DNA of 32,964 nt from NCBI RefSeq assembly GCF_004458765.1, contig NZ_SPJX01000330.1, positions 1 to 32,964 of the forward strand, read 5' to 3'. The stretch comes from Microvirga pakistanensis (GTDB taxonomy: Bacteria > Pseudomonadota > Alphaproteobacteria > Rhizobiales > Beijerinckiaceae). The first letter of the stretch is position 1; every line of letters starts with the position of its first letter. A program made the translations under genes and the position numbers. The notes beneath the pieces were generated by a model. It searched no databases and was not told the origin of the DNA. It saw only the letters and a program-made list of their open reading frames with translations. Shown here in pieces: positions 8,146 through 16,960 of this stretch.

Positions 8146-10361
8146 CCACTACCTTGATTGGAAAACCGGTCACCCGCGTTGACGGGCGGGCCAAAGTCAC
8201 GGGCGCTGCACGCTATGCGGCCGACTTCAACCAGCACGCCCAGCATTATGCCGTGATCGTCAGTGCGACTGCCGGCCTCGGCCGGGTGACAGCGTTGGAC
8301 GATGCACCAGTGCGGGCCATGCCGGGAGTCGTGGAGGTCATCAGTCACCGCAACGCCCTACGCCTGGCCTATGGGCCGCACAAGGCTTTCATCGACCCGG
8401 AGGTCGGGGAACGGCTGCATGTGCTCCAGGACGATCAGGTCCGGTTCTACGGCCAGCCCGTTGCGGTCGTCGTGGCTGACACGCTTGACCACGCTGAGCG
8501 TGCCGCCAACGCGCTGCGCATCAGCTATGCGGCCGAGCGGCCGGTCGTCGATCCGCGCGACCCGAAGGCGCTGGCGGTGGAACCATCCGGCTCCAGGGGC
8601 CATTCCCATGCGGCCCGCGGGGACGCGGATCGGGCGCTGGCGGATGCCCCCGTGAAGGTCGACGTGACCTATGACATGGCACGCGAGAACCACAACCCCA
8701 TGGAGCCGCACGCGGTCGTCGCCGCCTGGGAGGGCGACAGGCTCACCCTGTGGAGCAAGAGCCAGTTCGTGGTGAACGAACAGGCCGAGATCGCAGCGAT
8801 CTTCGGCCTGCCTGTCCAGAACGTGCAGGTGAACTGCCCCTTCATTGGCGGAGCCTTCGGAACGTCCCTGCGGACATGGCCGCACGTGACCATCGCGGCC
8901 ATGGCGGCGCGGCAGGTCGGCCGGCCCGTCAAGCTCGTCCTGAGCCGAAGGCAGATGTTCTTCACCACCGGGCACCGCCCTCGCACCCTGCAACGCGTCG
9001 CCATCGGCGCGACCCGGGATGGCAGGATTACGGGCATCATCCACGAGGGCAACGGCGAGACGAGCCGCTACGAGGAGTTCACGGAAGCGTTGCTCTCCGC
9101 CACGAGCTACATGTACTCCTGCCCTAACGTGCGCACAAGCTATCGGCTGACCCCGCTCGACATCGGGACGCCGAACCATATGCGGGGGCCGGGTGAGTCA
9201 AGCGGGATGTTCGCCCTCGAATCCGCGCTCGACGAGCTCTCCTACGAGCTGGGCATCGACCCGATCGAGCTGCGCCGCCGCAATGAGCCGACGATGGACG
9301 AGGGCGAGAACAAGCCCTTCTCCAGCCGCTCCCTGGTGCAGTGCTACGAACGCGGCGCCGAGCGCTTCGGCTGGGCCCAGCGCACCCCGGCGCCCCGCTC
9401 CATGCGGGACGGCCGGCTGCTGGTGGGCCTGGGCGTTGCCTCCGCCACCTATCCGGTCTGGTACCTTCCCACGAGCGCGCGCGTCCGGCTGCATGCGGAC
9501 GGCACTGCCGCGGTCGAGGTCGCCGCAAGCGACATGGGACCGGGCACCTACACCTCGATGACGCAGGTGGCGGCCGAGACGCTCGGCATCCCGGTCGAGC
9601 AGGTCCGCGTCAGCATCGGGCGCTCGGACTTCCCGCCTGCGCCCCCGCATGGCGGCTCCATGACGATGGCCTCGGTCGGCTCGGCGGTCCGCGCCGCCTG
9701 CCTCGCCGCACGGGACGAGGTCGCGCGGCGTGCGATCGCGGACCAGCGCTCACCCGTGTTCGGCGCGGCCCTGGAGGGCGTCGAGTGGATTGGCGGGAGC
9801 GTACGCCGGCTTGGGGACGCTTCCGCAGGGCAGCCCTATCGCGACATTCTCGCGGGCAGCGGGCAGCCGATTGAGGCGCATGCCTCAAATCACCGCGATC
9901 CCGCGGCCGCCCAGCGCTACTCCATGCATTCGTTCGGGGCCGTGTTCGCCGAGGTGGCGATCGATCCGGATGTCGGCACGATCCGGGTCCGGCGGGCCCT
10001 CGGCGCCTATGGGGCGGGCCGCATCGTCAATCCGCTCCTGGCCTCGAGCCAGTGCACCGGCGGCATGATCGGCGGCATCGGGATGGCCCTGATGGAGCAG
10101 ACGGCCCTCGACGTGCGCGACGGACGCCCGGTCAATGCCCACATGGCCGATTACCTCATGCCGGTGAACCTCGACATCGGGCAGCTCGAGGCGCTGTTCG
10201 TCGACGAGGACGATCCGCATGTCAACGCGCTTGGGGTGAAGGGCCTCGGCGAGATCGCCCTCGTCGGCATGGCCCCTGCGATCGCCAATGCGATCCACCA
10301 TGCAACGGGCAAGCGTGTGCGTCACCTGCCGATCCGCATCGAGGACGTCCTGACCGCTTGA
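8142..10361 (+). CDS. paoC: Aldehyde oxidoreductase molybdenum cofactor subunit (PaoC-like)
   Basis: This 739-residue catalytic subunit of the xanthine oxidase family is close in size to E. coli PaoC. The N-terminal ~120 residues are the a/b hammerhead domain (KVTGAARYAADF); the remainder holds the two molybdopterin-binding domains. FIGGAFG near 230 and GPGESSG near 348 are cofactor-contacting loops. The catalytic base Glu lies at about 704 in GLGEIALVG. No signal peptide is present, as expected if it is exported with the Tat-bearing iron-sulfur subunit. The family oxidises aldehydes to acids with water as oxygen source; aromatic aldehydes are the usual PaoABC substrates, but the substrate here is inference. 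Confidence 0.94.
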   Translation: MTTTLIGKPVTRVDGRAKVTGAARYAADFNQHAQHYAVIVSATAGLGRVTALDDAPVRAMPGVVEVISHRNALRLAYGPHKAFIDPEVGERLHVLQDDQVRFYGQPVAVVVADTLDHAERAANALRISYAAERPVVDPRDPKALAVEPSGSRGHSHAARGDADRALADAPVKVDVTYDMARENHNPMEPHAVVAAWEGDRLTLWSKSQFVVNEQAEIAAIFGLPVQNVQVNCPFIGGAFGTSLRTWPHVTIAAMAARQVGRPVKLVLSRRQMFFTTGHRPRTLQRVAIGATRDGRITGIIHEGNGETSRYEEFTEALLSATSYMYSCPNVRTSYRLTPLDIGTPNHMRGPGESSGMFALESALDELSYELGIDPIELRRRNEPTMDEGENKPFSSRSLVQCYERGAERFGWAQRTPAPRSMRDGRLLVGLGVASATYPVWYLPTSARVRLHADGTAAVEVAASDMGPGTYTSMTQVAAETLGIPVEQVRVSIGRSDFPPAPPHGGSMTMASVGSAVRAACLAARDEVARRAIADQRSPVFGAALEGVEWIGGSVRRLGDASAGQPYRDILAGSGQPIEAHASNHRDPAAAQRYSMHSFGAVFAEVAIDPDVGTIRVRRALGAYGAGRIVNPLLASSQCTGGMIGGIGMALMEQTALDVRDGRPVNAHMADYLMPVNLDIGQLEALFVDEDDPHVNALGVKGLGEIALVGMAPAIANAIHHATGKRVRHLPIRIEDVLTA

Positions 10362-10433
10362 GGCGAGACGGCCTCGGTGGGTGGTCGACGGACCTGGGGT
10401 ACAGCCGGCCTGCTCATGGAATTAGGATGAACG

Positions 10434-10787
10434 ATGTTGCAATGCACTCCTGCCATCCGGGGCGGTGACCAGCCAGACCGGTTCCCCGGACCTCTGGCGG
10501 CTTCCGACGCCTCGACCCCGCTCGATGTCCTGCGGTTCGTCGTGGAAGCTGGACAGCGCGGTCAGCAGATTGCCCTGGTGACGATCACCGGCCTGACCGG
10601 TTCGTCGTCCCGACTGATCGGGGCGCTGATGGGTGTGGCGGCGGACAGCGGTTTCGCCGGCTCGCTCTCGGGCGGCCGCATCGAGGCAGCGGTCGTTGCC
10701 GAGGCACGGGAAGCGATCTGGGAGAAGCGGGCCCGGCAGGTGCGCTACGGTGCCGGCTCACCTTACATCGACATCAAGCTCCCGTGA
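10434..10787 (+). pseudogene. XdhC/PaoD-family maturation factor, truncated after its N-terminal domain
   Basis: The 117 residues match only the first domain of XdhC-family proteins, which bind and sulfurate the molybdenum cofactor before insertion. The recognisable part is residues 45-92 (ALVTITGLTGSSSRLIGA, then SLSGGRIEAAVVAEA). The family normally has Cys in SGGC; here it is Arg 82. The reading stops after IKLP, where relatives continue into a CGGG motif and a Rossmann domain of about 150 more residues. No continuation is visible in the other frames up to 11060. The ATG has AGGA about 6 bases upstream and lies 72 bases after paoC. It is probably a decayed paoD; an intact chaperone would have to come from elsewhere. 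Confidence 0.7.
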
Positions 10788-10809
10788 GTGCTCTCGGCAC
10801 CACAAAAGG

Positions 10810-10856
10810 GCAGCACGGCCCGGTGCGGGTGAGGGCTCCGGACGAGGCCGTGCTGC
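10810..10856. other. Strong stem-loop after the pao operon
   Basis: GCAGCACGGCC (10810-10820) pairs exactly with GGCCGTGCTGC (10846-10856) around a 25-base loop that can itself fold (CCGG/CCGG). It begins 22 bases after the stop of the truncated XdhC gene. No T run follows on the plus strand, so it is not a classic intrinsic terminator, but it could stabilise the mRNA 3' end. The rest of 10788-11145 holds no gene I can support. Confidence 0.45.
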
Positions 10857-11145
10857 TGAGCATGCCACCGCGGGTGGTCCCGTGTTCTGCCCCTACGGCC
10901 GAGGTTTCCGCCCAAGGTGCATGCTCGATCCGGGTTGTGGTGCGATCCCGCTTGGAATGTCGCGGACGCGCCGGTGGGAAGGATTGTCGACACCCCTCTT
11001 CCGAGAGGGCAGCTTCGTCCGCTGGCGACAGACAGACACGGCACAAGCGTCTGCTGGTTAGGCGGCCGTGTCACCGAAAGGGGAATGTGGGAGGACCTTC
11101 GGCAAGGGAGAACGGATCGTCCCAGGCTCTGAGGCCGTATGGCGG

Positions 11146-11775
11146 CTAGGCCGCCTTGCGGCAGGCCTCGCCGACCGTTTCCGAAATCTGTCGGCGCACG
11201 GCTGCGATGGCCTGATCGCGCGCCTCGGGTCCGAAAGCCAGCTTCTCTGCACGCAGGAAGGTCACGTCGGTGATGCCCATGAAGCCGAGAAGGTTGCGCA
11301 GATGCGGCTCCTGCGAGTCCATTACCTGCGCGGGTCCCTCGCTGTAGAGTCCGCCGCGGCTCTCGATGACAAGGGCGCTCTTGCCCTTGAGAAGGCCCTC
11401 GGGGCCGCTCTCGCTGTAGCTGAACGTGATCCCGGCGCGCAGCACGTAATCGAACCAGGCCTTCAGGGTCGACGGCATGCCGAAATTGTACATCGGCGCC
11501 CCGATGACGAGCGTATCGGCGGCCTTGAGCTCGGCAATCAGCCCGTCCGACAGGGTGCGGGCGACGGCCTGGGCCTCGTTGATGGGTTCTCCGCCGCGCA
11601 GCGCCGTGGCCGCGTCGGTGGTCAGGTGCGGAACGGGATCGCGTCCGAGGTCGCGGGCAATGACCCGCAGGGCGGGATCGTGCGAGCGCAGGCGGGCGAC
11701 GGTTTCCTCGACGAGCCGGCTGGAGACGGAAGCCTCACCGAGCGCGCTGCTGGTGATGACGAGAGCTGTGGACAT
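11146..11775 (-). CDS. azoR: FMN-dependent NADH-azoreductase (AzoR-like)
   Basis: This is a 209-residue flavodoxin-fold quinone/azo reductase. SSALGEASVSSRLVEE (residues 9-24) is the FMN phosphate loop, and GAPMYNFGMPSTLKAWFDYVL is the signature that binds the flavin. SRGGLYS is the second flavin loop. The family reduces azo compounds and quinones by two-electron transfer using NADH. The start at 11775 is chosen because GGAGG lies about 9 bases upstream; an open frame runs on to 12351 but would cover the divergent LysR gene. It is divergent from that LysR gene with a 115-base gap, the usual layout for a LysR-controlled reductase induced by electrophiles or quinones. Confidence 0.94.
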   Translation of the reverse strand: MSTALVITSSALGEASVSSRLVEETVARLRSHDPALRVIARDLGRDPVPHLTTDAATALRGGEPINEAQAVARTLSDGLIAELKAADTLVIGAPMYNFGMPSTLKAWFDYVLRAGITFSYSESGPEGLLKGKSALVIESRGGLYSEGPAQVMDSQEPHLRNLLGFMGITDVTFLRAEKLAFGPEARDQAIAAVRRQISETVGEACRKAA

Positions 11776-11834
11776 ATGACAATCCCTCCAAAGGTTTCGG
11801 TCATTGCGGTGCGCCCGATTTAGTGGTTCACGAC

Positions 11835-11852
11835 ATGCGGCATAAGACGCAT
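11835..11852. promoter_or_regulatory. Palindromic candidate LysR site between azoR and lysR
   Basis: ATGCG (11835-11839), eight bases, then CGCAT (11848-11852) form a perfect interrupted palindrome in the 115-base divergent intergenic region. GCATAA is also repeated 9 bases apart (11840-11845 and 11849-11854). It is about 38 bases before the LysR start and 60 bases from the azoR start, suitable for controlling both. Its assignment to this LysR protein is inference. Confidence 0.42.
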
Positions 11853-11890
11853 AATCCGCACCATGCTGTTGCATAGGGAGGAACACCGCT

Positions 11891-12814
11891 GTGAACGACC
11901 TGGACGACCTGAGGAGCTTCGTGGAGGTCGTCGACAGCGGCGGCCTCAACCGCGCCGCAGCCCGCCTGGGAGTCTCTAAGTCGATCGTCAGCCGGCGGAT
12001 CACGCGCCTGGAGGCGGAACTCGGCACGCGACTGCTCACCCGGACCACGCGCGGCATCAGCCCGACGGAGGCCGGTGCCGAGTTCAAGGCACGGTGCGAC
12101 AGGATCCTGAGCGAGATCGAGGAAGCGCGCGATTCCGTCGCGCAGCAGGGACGGTCGGTGCGCGGGCGCCTTCGCCTCTCTGCCCCGCTGGCGTTCGGTG
12201 TGAGGCACCTTGCGCCGGTCCTGGGGGATCTGGCGCGTCTCCATCCCGCCCTTGAGCTAGATGTTTCGTACACGGACCGAGTTGTGGACCTGCTCGGGGA
12301 GCGGTTCGACGCCGCGATCCGAATCGGCTCCCTCAGCGACTCCAGCCTCATCGTTCGCCGGATCGCGCCTGTCCATGCGGTGCTGGTCGCAAGTCCCGAC
12401 TACCTGTCCCGCCGTGGGCGACCAGGCACGCCGCAGGACCTCACCGCACACGAATGCCTGATCTACACGGGCAGCCTCGTTCCGGAGTGGCAGTTCGAGT
12501 CGGGAAGGCGCCGGGTGTCGATCCGGCCCGAGGGCCGGCTGAGGTCGGACAGCGGGGAAGCCATTCTCCAATGGGCAATCGCAGGGCTCGGGATCGCTGA
12601 CCTTCCATCGTTCCTGGTCTCCGACGCCATTGCGAGCGGCGCCCTCGAACCCCTCATGCCGGATCATCCAAGGCTCGAGTACGGCATCCACGTAGTTCGG
12701 CCGCCGGGCTCCCATGTCCCGGGCAAGGTCAGGGTCCTGATCGACACCCTTGTCGAGCGCTTCGGCGGCACGCCCGAATGGGACCGGTGCTTGACCGGAG
12801 TCAGTGGGCGGTAG
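11891..12814 (+). CDS. LysR-family transcriptional regulator
   Basis: This 307-residue regulator starts with GTG at 11891, supported by AGGGAGG 9 bases upstream. The winged helix-turn-helix is at residues 1-62 (LNRAAARLGVSKSIVSRRITRLEAELGTRLLTRTTRG); the effector domain follows, with LDVSYTDRVVDLLGERFDAAIRIGSL as the hinge-proximal part. It is divergent from azoR, so azoreductase induction is its most probable role. It is not a close relative of the LysR protein at 2963-3859; they share only the family features. Its stop lies 34 bases from the stop of the convergent AraC gene. Confidence 0.93.
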   Translation: MNDLDDLRSFVEVVDSGGLNRAAARLGVSKSIVSRRITRLEAELGTRLLTRTTRGISPTEAGAEFKARCDRILSEIEEARDSVAQQGRSVRGRLRLSAPLAFGVRHLAPVLGDLARLHPALELDVSYTDRVVDLLGERFDAAIRIGSLSDSSLIVRRIAPVHAVLVASPDYLSRRGRPGTPQDLTAHECLIYTGSLVPEWQFESGRRRVSIRPEGRLRSDSGEAILQWAIAGLGIADLPSFLVSDAIASGALEPLMPDHPRLEYGIHVVRPPGSHVPGKVRVLIDTLVERFGGTPEWDRCLTGVSGR

Positions 12815-12848
12815 TCCTTCGACGGGATTCGTCCTTCATGTGCCCGCA

Positions 12849-13751
12849 CTACGAGCGAAGGCGTCGCCAGTCGCCGGGCGATGCGTGCATGTTCTTCGAG
12901 AACACGCGGGTGAAGTGGCTCTGGTCGGTGAAGCCGCAGCGGATTGCGATCTCCTTGAGGGACAGCTTCGGGTTCCGGAGCAGTTCCTGCGCAAGTTCGA
13001 TGCGCCGCGCAAGGAGCCACTTGTGCGGCGGCAGTCCCGTCGCCGTCCGAAACGCCCGTGCGAAGTGGCTGCGGGAGAGGCCGCACTCCCGTGCAAGCTC
13101 GGCGAGGCCGACCTTTCCGTCGATGTGGGTCAGCAGGATGTCCTTGGCCCGGCGCTCCTGCCAGGGCGACAATCCTCCCCTGAATGGCCGCAGGACGGAA
13201 GGCTGCTCGCCGTAGAACCCGGTGAGATGTGCGAGCAGGGCCAGCGCGACATGGTCGACGAAGAGCTGGTTCGCGGTCTCGGGCCACTCGAAGGCCGGCA
13301 CCAGGCACTCTCCCAGATTGCGGATTACATCGTCCTCGAATGCGATGCCGCGTGGGGACCGAAGCTGTCCGACGGGAGGGAGCCCATGCTCTTCCTGAAA
13401 CCGACTCAACGCATCCCGCGAGGAGTAGATGGAGATGCAATCGACGGACCCATATTGCAGGGACGAGTGTTCTTCGTTGAGATCGAGCAGCAGGAACTGC
13501 CCGCTATTGATCGGCATCCGTTGCATGGGCCGGTCATCCACCCAATACGGGCCGGCCGGCAGATCGCGCCGCTGCAAACACACCAGATAGCCGTTGTTAC
13601 GGTCGAGCCGAGTTGGATTGCCGGATCCGGTATCGCTCCAGAGCACCCGCATTGCAGAGAGTTCGGCAAGGGGCAGGGCGCGGGCAATGAGGGTGGGCGG
13701 CTGATCGAGCCCCGCGAACTTACCCAGGCCTCGTCCGGATACGTCAGCCAC
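12849..13751 (-). CDS. AraC-family transcriptional regulator (paralog 2)
   Basis: This 300-residue protein has the same architecture as the AraC protein at 5388-6317. The N-terminal sensing domain carries VCLQRRDLPAGPYWVDDRP. Residues about 195-298 hold two helix-turn-helix units (LAELARECGLSRSHFARAF and LKEIAIRCGFTDQSHFTRVF). By eye more than half the residues agree along the whole length, with the DNA-recognition helices nearly identical, so both should read the same site. That site is present upstream of both genes. It is divergent from the broken ltrA-like gene. It could have arisen by duplication of the regulator together with its operator. Confidence 0.94.
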   Translation of the reverse strand: MADVSGRGLGKFAGLDQPPTLIARALPLAELSAMRVLWSDTGSGNPTRLDRNNGYLVCLQRRDLPAGPYWVDDRPMQRMPINSGQFLLLDLNEEHSSLQYGSVDCISIYSSRDALSRFQEEHGLPPVGQLRSPRGIAFEDDVIRNLGECLVPAFEWPETANQLFVDHVALALLAHLTGFYGEQPSVLRPFRGGLSPWQERRAKDILLTHIDGKVGLAELARECGLSRSHFARAFRTATGLPPHKWLLARRIELAQELLRNPKLSLKEIAIRCGFTDQSHFTRVFSKNMHASPGDWRRLRS

Positions 13752-13837
13752 GTCCCGCTCCTCGGAAACGATTCGGCGACTGAATGGAAGCGCGACTATA
13801 CAGCAAGATTATGACACTGGCAGATCAGGTGAAATGG

Positions 13838-13863
13838 GCACTTTCATACAAAACGCAGCACTC
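13838..13863. promoter_or_regulatory. Operator-like repeat upstream of AraC paralog 2
   Basis: TACAAAACGCAGCACTC (13847-13863) is identical over 17 bases to 6399-6415. A second GCACT at 13838-13842 stands exactly 20 bases before the GCACT at 13858-13862, the same spacing as at the first promoter, although the left box is less conserved here. It lies between the divergent starts at 13751 and 13929. Confidence 0.62.
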
Positions 13864-13928
13864 GCATCGTTTGCGAACAAGCATGGCGAGGCGAACACTG
13901 CTCACCGTCACCAGTATCCGTCTGAAGA

Positions 13929-14810
13929 ATGTTCATGAGCGCAATGCCGGCTGGCTCCGAGACGCTTCACCATCATGCCCGGCGGATGGCCGGGCGTGAC
14001 CCGCGCGAGGCCCATCGCGGGGTGACTCCGCTCGAACCGCTGTTCGACCTGATGTTCGTCGTCAGCTTCGGGCTCGCGGCTTCCCAGCTTGCCCATGCTA
14101 TGGCAGAAGGCCACTACGCCACCGCCCTGATCGGCTTCGCCTTCGCGAGCTTCTGCATCTGCTGGGCCTGGGTCAACTTCTCTTGGTTTGCCTCGACCTA
14201 CGACACGGACGACTGGATCTTCCGTCTTGTCACGATGGTCCAGATGATCGGCGTGCTGGTCCTGGCCCTCGGACTGCCACGCATGTTCGCCTCCATCGAG
14301 CACGGCGGACACTTGGACAACTCGGTGATGGTGCTCGGCTACGTGATCATGCGCATCGCCATCGTGTTCCAATGGCTGCGCGCGGGCAGACAGGACCTAT
14401 CCCGGCGCCGCGCCTGCGTGACGTATGCCGTCGCCATTTCGATCGCTCAGATCGGCTGGGTGGCGCTGATCCTTCTCGACCTCCCGTTCGTCGTGACCCT
14501 CGTCCTCGCCTCCTTCCTCGCGGTCGTCGAACTGGCAGGCCCCCTCATCGCCGAGCACAGGAGTGGAGGCACGCCTTGGCACGCCCACCATATCGTCGAG
14601 CGCCACGGCCTGTTCGCGATCATCGCGCTCGGCGAGGGCGTCGTGGGCACGCTGGCAACCCTGTCGGCCGTGATCGAGGAGCAGGGCTGGATCATGGACG
14701 CCGCGCTGGTCTGCCTCACCGGCATCGGTTCGCCCTCATCGTCTCCTGGATCGTCGCGGTGGTCTTCACGCCCTATCTCGGCGTCAAGATGCTGCCTGCG
14801 ATCAAACTGA
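13929..14810 (+). pseudogene. ltrA: LtrA-like membrane protein, C-terminus lost at a deletion junction
   Basis: Residues about 25-266 match the low temperature requirement A family: VTPLEPLFDLMFVVSFG at the start, then repeated hydrophobic segments, and HHIVERHGLFAIIALGEGVVG near residues 217-237, the family signature. Intact members have about 380-400 residues. Here homology ends after LVCLTGIG, at about base 14728; the remaining ~27 residues are Ser/Arg-rich read-through of RND pump sequence in the wrong frame. The product would lack several membrane segments. The start could also be the in-frame ATG at 13935; neither has a strong ribosome site. It is divergent from AraC paralog 2, whose operator-like site lies upstream. 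Confidence 0.75.
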
Positions 14811-16442
14811 TCGAAGGCGGCCACCACGCGATCTACGACACGCCGAACTATCGGCGCCTGCGAGGGCTCATCACCTTTGCCGTGCGCCACAAGTTCGTCA
14901 CCTGCGGTATCGTTGGCATCGCCTTCGCTCTCCGGTGTCGGCATGGGCGCCGTCAAGCAGCAGTTCTTCCAGACATCCGACCGCCCTGAAGTGCTGGCGG
15001 AGGTTCGGCTGCCGGAAGGCACCGGCATCGAGACGACGGCCGCGACGGTCGAGAAGCTCGAACGGTGGCTGGACGGCCAGCCCGAGGCCAAGATCGTCAC
15101 GAGCTATGTCGGTCAGGGCGCGCCCCGCGTCTTCTTCGCGATGGCGCCGGCGCTGCCTGATCCTGCCTTCGCCAAGATCGTCGTGCTGACCCCGCACGCT
15201 GAGGCGCGCGAGGCGTTGAAGCACCGGCCCCGAGCGGCGGTGTCACAGGGGCTCGCACCCGAGGCCTACGTGCGCATCACGCAGCTCGTGTTCGGACCCT
15301 ACACGCCGTTCCCGGTCGAATTCCGGATTATGGGGCCGGATCCTGCGCACCTGTACAGCATCTCCGAAAAGGCCCTCGACATCATGCGGGGCGTCCCGGA
15401 CGGGCGACAGGCCAACCGCGATTGGGGCAACCGCACACCCGTGCTGCGCTTCATCCCGGATCAGGATCGACTGGACCTCATCGGCCTCTCGCCGGCGGAG
15501 GGGGGCCAGCAGCTCCAGTTCCTCCTCACCGGCTTTCCCATCACGCAGGTTCGCGAGGATATCCGCAATGTCCCCGTCGTGGCCCGCAGCCCCGGCGGCG
15601 AGCGGCTGGATCCGACCCAGCTGGCGGATTTCTCGCTGATGAGCCGGGGCGGCCGCCAGATTCCACTCGACCAGATCGGCCATTCGGAAATCCATCTGGA
15701 GGAGGCGATCCTCAAGCGTCGTGACCGCACGCCTGTCATCACGATCCGCTCGGACATCAATGAAGCGACCCAGCCGCCGGAGGTGTCCAAGCAGATCATC
15801 ACGGCCCTTCAGCCGCTGATCGGATCTCTTCCGGTTGGCTATCGCATCGAATTGGGAGGATCGATCGAGGAGGCTGCCAAGGCCAACGATGCCCTGGTCA
15901 AGGTTTTCCCGGCCATGATCGCCGTCACGCTGATCGTCATTATGTTGCAGGTGCGATCCTTCGCGACCATGACCATGGTGCTGCTGACGGCGCCGCTTCG
16001 CCTCGTCGGCGCCGTGCCGATGTTGCTCATCTTCGACCAGCCCTTCGGGTTCAACGCCATCCTGGGTCTGATCGGACTGGCCGGCATCCTGATGCGCAAT
16101 ACGCTGATCCTGACCGAACAGATCAAGGAGAACCGTTCTGCCGGCCTCGACGGCTATCACGCTGTCATCGAGGCCACGGTGCAACGCACGAGGCCCGTGA
16201 TCCTGACCGCACTTGCCGCTGTGCTGGCTTTCATCCCCCTCACACACTCCGTCTTTTGGGGATCGATGGCTTACACACTGATCGGTGGCACGGCGATCGG
16301 CACGGTGCTGATCCTGCTTTTCCTTCCGGCTCTCTATGCGGCCTGGTTCCGGATCAAGCCTGCGGCAACCGATGAGAGACTTAAGGAAAAGCAGGACTCC
16401 AAGCCGCAAAGACTGCCCGTCGTAGCCACGGCAGCGGAATAG
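14729..16442 (+). pseudogene. RND efflux pump, C-terminal half only, with a frameshift
   Basis: From 14729 one frame reads LIVSWIVAVVFTPYLGVKMLP, the end of the first RND membrane block (about residue 450-480 of a ~1040-residue pump). This continues to about 14926, where the match moves to another frame (LSGVGMGAVKQQFF). That frame runs uninterrupted to 16442 through the second periplasmic domain and final membrane block (FPAMIAVTLIVIMLQVRSF, GLAGILMRNTLILTEQI). GCTC at the break where GCGCTC would fit suggests a 2-base loss. With no N-terminal half and no start, it cannot make a working pump. No adaptor gene is beside it, so one was probably lost in the same deletion that fused it to ltrA. 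Confidence 0.82.
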
Positions 16443-16487
16443 CGCTGATCTGGGCTATGGGCACCAAATGAGGAGACGTAGTTCACA

Positions 16488-16960
16488 GTGCACGACGTTC
16501 CGCTTGAGACCCCTCGTCACATGCTCGATCGCTGCCTTGGTTTGCGCCTGCAACGCGCTGCCCGTGTGGTCGCGCGACGTCTCGACGAGGCGCCACGACC
16601 GCTCGACCTGACCAATGGGCAATTTGAGCTTCTCGCCTTGCTCAGGCAGACACCCGCGCAAGGGATTGCGTCGGTCGCGGAACGGCTCGGCAGAGAGCGC
16701 ACGACGACTACCGCAATCCTCAAGCCGTTGAAGCAACGCGGGCTTGTCGCGGTGACTGTCAATCCCGATGACAGTCGCGGCCGTAGGCTCTCCCTGACGC
16801 GAGCCGGCAGAGACCTGCTGGCGGCTGCCACCCCCATTGGGGTCGGTTTGGTGCCCGCATGGAGCATCATTTCGTGGCCGACGGGGCCGACCTGCTTCGG
16901 CACTGCCTGGAACGATCGTCGCAGACTCAAGGCGGTCTAAACGACCAGGAGGGAAGATGA
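16488..16960 (+). pseudogene. MarR-family regulator with a frameshift near the C-terminus
   Basis: The GTG-initiated frame gives a MarR winged helix: LDLTNGQFELLALL, ASVAERLGRERTTTTAILKPL as the recognition region, and PDDSRGRRLSLTRAG as the wing (residues about 38-108). After LLAAATP the frame departs from the family. Moving to the frame beginning at 16835 restores a typical final helix (EHHFVADGADLLRHCLER). The switch is at a run of five C (16831-16835) and is explained by loss of one C. The restored frame stops at TGA 16958-16960, overlapping the ATG of the next small gene. As it stands the protein ends at 16940 with an altered tail. MarR proteins dimerise through that tail, so function is doubtful. 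It may have controlled the RND pump. Confidence 0.72.

Noticed and set aside
11776..12351. Upstream in-frame extension of azoR to 401 codons
   Set aside because: It would cover the divergent LysR gene, is low-complexity Arg/Ser sequence, and azoR has a good ribosome site at 11775.
15243..16409. 388-codon minus-strand open frame
   Set aside because: It is antisense to clear RND transporter sequence and has a repetitive Asp/Arg/Gln composition.
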